Below are positions 7,309 through 8,216 of a stretch of DNA of 8,216 nt, one piece after another. The notes under the pieces are model-generated. The model ran no database searches. It was not told the DNA's origin and was given only the letters and a program-made list of their open reading frames with translations. Position numbers and translations under genes: made by a program. Location of the stretch: positions 1 to 8,216 of the forward strand of contig JANWZY010000086.1 of assembly GCA_025061935.1 (NCBI GenBank), in the 5' to 3' direction. Source of the stretch: Verrucomicrobiia bacterium. Lineage in GTDB: Bacteria > Verrucomicrobiota > Verrucomicrobiia > Limisphaerales > DTLC01. Every line of letters begins with the position of its first letter. Positions within the stretch are counted from its first letter, which is position 1.

Positions 7309-7480
7309 CCCGCAGGCGACCCTCGCAGAGCGTCGCCATCTTCTGGCCCGAACCTGAGAGTGCGTGCTCGGAACCTTTTGCGCACGCCCGGCAGAACTGG
7401 TTGCGGAACCGCGCCCAGGCTGGATCGAACCCGCGCCGCGCAATGCAGAGGCAGCGCGGGTGTTGGCACTTCGCACGGAT
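7301..7480 (-). CDS. Candidate small cysteine-rich, metallothionein-like protein (start unresolved)
   Basis: A minus-strand frame fills the gap between the oxidoreductase and prfB and stops (TAA, 7303-7301) inside the last codons of the convergent oxidoreductase gene. Its roughly 60 codons read KCQHPRCLCIARRGF, then NQFCRACAKGSEH, then a tail with one more Cys (ATLCEGRLRVM). The KCxHPxCxC opening followed by a short linker and an aromatic-C-xx-C-A-x-G block resembles small bacterial metallothioneins, which hold Zn or Cd with Cys/His clusters; the usual last CxCxxxxC cluster is absent. Most codons end in G or C, as in real genes here. The weak point is the start: there is no ATG, GTG or TTG before the first Cys until the frame is deep in antisense prfB, so 7480 (an ATC) only marks where the recognisable part begins. 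It could be a remnant, a gene with an unusual start, or chance. Confidence 0.35.
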   Translation of the reverse strand: MRAKCQHPRCLCIARRGFDPAWARFRNQFCRACAKGSEHALSGSGQKMATLCEGRLRVM

Positions 7481-7491
7481 TGATGTATTTT
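7463..7491 (+). promoter_or_regulatory. Sigma-70-type promoter for prfB, placed for a leaderless mRNA
   Basis: TTGGCA (7463-7468, five of six consensus bases) and TATTTT (7486-7491, four of six) are separated by exactly 17 bases. The prfB ATG begins only seven bases after the -10 box, so transcription would start at or just before the start codon. No SD precedes that ATG, which agrees with a leaderless transcript. The call is from sequence only. Confidence 0.5.
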
Positions 7492-7498
7492 GCGGGGC

Positions 7499-8216
7499 AT
7501 GACTGAGACGTTTAAGGCCAAGCTCGCGGAGGCAGCGGAAAAGCTGAACGCGGTAAGGAGGTTTCTTTGACCTCGCCACGGTCCAGAAACGGTTGGACGA
7601 GCTCGAGGCGCAAATGAGCGCCGAGAGTTTCTGGGCGAACCCTGAGCAGGCCCAGAAGGTCATTACTGAAGCCAATACGCTGCGCGAAAAGATTGAGCCG
7701 CTGCTCAAAGCGCAGAAACGGCTCGACGACCTCCGCGAGCTAGTAGCGCTACTGGAGGCCGAGCCAGAGCACGAACGCGCCAAGCATCAGCCGGAACTCG
7801 AACGCGAACTCGACGCATTCTTCAAAGAGCTTGATGCGCTCGAGTTGCGCGTTTACCTGAGCGGGCCGCACGACAGGCGGAACTGCATCCTCAGCATCAA
7901 CGCGGGCGCAGGTGGCACAGAGTCGTGTGACTGGGCCGCAATGCTCATGCGTATGTACCAGCGCTGGGCCGAATCGCGCGGATGGAAGGTCGAAGTTATT
8001 GACGCGCTGCCGGGCGAGGTCGCCGGCATAAAAAACGCCACAATGATGATCAGCGGTGAATACGCTTACGGGTATTGCAAGGCCGAGCGCGGTGTGCACC
8101 GGCTCGTCCGGATCTCGCCGTTCGACGCGAATAAGCGCCGCCATACCAGTTTCGCGAGCGTGGACGTGATCCCCGAGCGCGAAGACGACGGCGAGATCGT
8201 AATCCACCCCAATGAA
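7499..8216 (+). CDS. prfB: Peptide chain release factor 2 (RF2), with +1 programmed frameshift; 3' end beyond window
   Basis: RF2 recognises UGA and UAA in the ribosomal A site and triggers peptide release. Translation from ATG 7499 gives 23 codons (MTETFKAKLAEAAEKLNAVR and RFL) and then an in-frame TGA at 7568-7570. A +1 shift at CTT (7565-7567) continues as DLATVQKRLDELEAQ and stays open to the window edge: 239 residues joined (7499-7567 plus 7569-8216). Domain 1 is a helical, charged N-terminal part (about 24-120). NAGAGGTESCDWA (134-146) is a conserved release-factor segment. RLVRISPF (201-208) carries the SPF tripeptide (206-208) that reads the second and third stop-codon bases, which makes this RF2 rather than RF1 (PxT). 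RRHTSFASV follows. The catalytic GGQ loop lies past the edge. The in-frame TGA is regulatory, so this is not a pseudogene. Confidence 0.97.
7555..7571 (+). promoter_or_regulatory. prfB +1 programmed ribosomal frameshift signal
   Basis: AAGGAGG (7555-7561) acts as an internal SD, followed by TTT, the slippery CTT (7565-7567), TGA (7568-7570) and C. The spacing equals that of E. coli prfB (AGGGGG-TAT-CTT-TGA-C): three bases between SD and CTT, and the weak stop context TGAC. When RF2 is scarce the UGA is read slowly, the Leu-tRNA slips from CUU to UUU and GAC is read next, so RF2 controls its own synthesis. The SD core here, AGGAGG, matches the 16S anti-SD better than the E. coli version. Confidence 0.95.

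Noticed and set aside
7422..7431. T-loop-like GGTTCGATCC on the minus strand, suggesting a tRNA
   Set aside because: The bases on either side do not form a T stem, and no acceptor, D or anticodon arms can be folded around it.
7261..7521. A second minus-strand frame ending in a CGSCKSPRC-type Cys-rich segment
   Set aside because: The Cys-rich part is antisense to the oxidoreductase C-terminus and the rest is low-complexity Arg/Ser/Ala, so it is probably a shadow. It might be a frameshifted end of the Cys-rich candidate, but nothing supports that.
7568..7570. In-frame TGA in prfB read as a pseudogene mutation
   Set aside because: The stop lies in the exact RF2 programmed frameshift context, and the +1 frame continues as intact RF2.

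Overview
The window is GC-rich bacterial chromosomal DNA carrying ordinary housekeeping genes and one uncommon domain. Several gene types together suggest the Planctomycetes/Verrucomicrobia group, most likely Verrucomicrobiota: a Tat-exported Gfo/Idh/MocA oxidoreductase, a large exported VCBS/FG-GAP protein, and a DUF4149 membrane protein with a verrucomicrobial look. This assignment rests on remembered protein character, not on a database search. Shine-Dalgarno (SD) sequences are scarce; the only clear ones precede the oxidoreductase gene and lie inside the prfB frameshift site.

Minus strand, positions 1-4105, in transcription order: a YjbQ/UPF0047 enzyme (4105-3683), a 779-residue exported beta-propeller-type protein with ten Ca-binding repeats (3628-1289), a 296-bp intergenic stretch with a hairpin and a possible terminator, a stand-alone CULT-domain protein (the ligand-binding domain of cereblon; 992-555), and the start of a DUF4149 membrane protein that runs off the left edge (449-1). 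The first two may share a transcript, as may the last two.

Plus strand, positions 4353-8216: murJ, the lipid II flippase (4353-5924), is followed after 16 bp by the Tat-exported Gfo/Idh/MocA oxidoreductase (5941-7308), whose SD overlaps the murJ stop. After a 190-bp gap comes prfB, peptide release factor 2 (7499 to the right edge). It carries the classical +1 programmed frameshift site (AGGAGG-TTT-CTT-TGA-C) and seems to have a promoter placed so close to the ATG that its mRNA would be leaderless.

The items most worth a second look are: (1) the bacterial cereblon-type CULT protein, in which the four zinc cysteines, the three-tryptophan cage and the ligand-contacting Asn are all recognisable; (2) the cysteine-rich, metallothionein-like reading frame on the minus strand that exactly fills the gap between the oxidoreductase and prfB but has no standard start codon; (3) the prfB frameshift combined with a predicted leaderless start. 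I see no CRISPR array, insertion sequence, tRNA/rRNA or phage gene.
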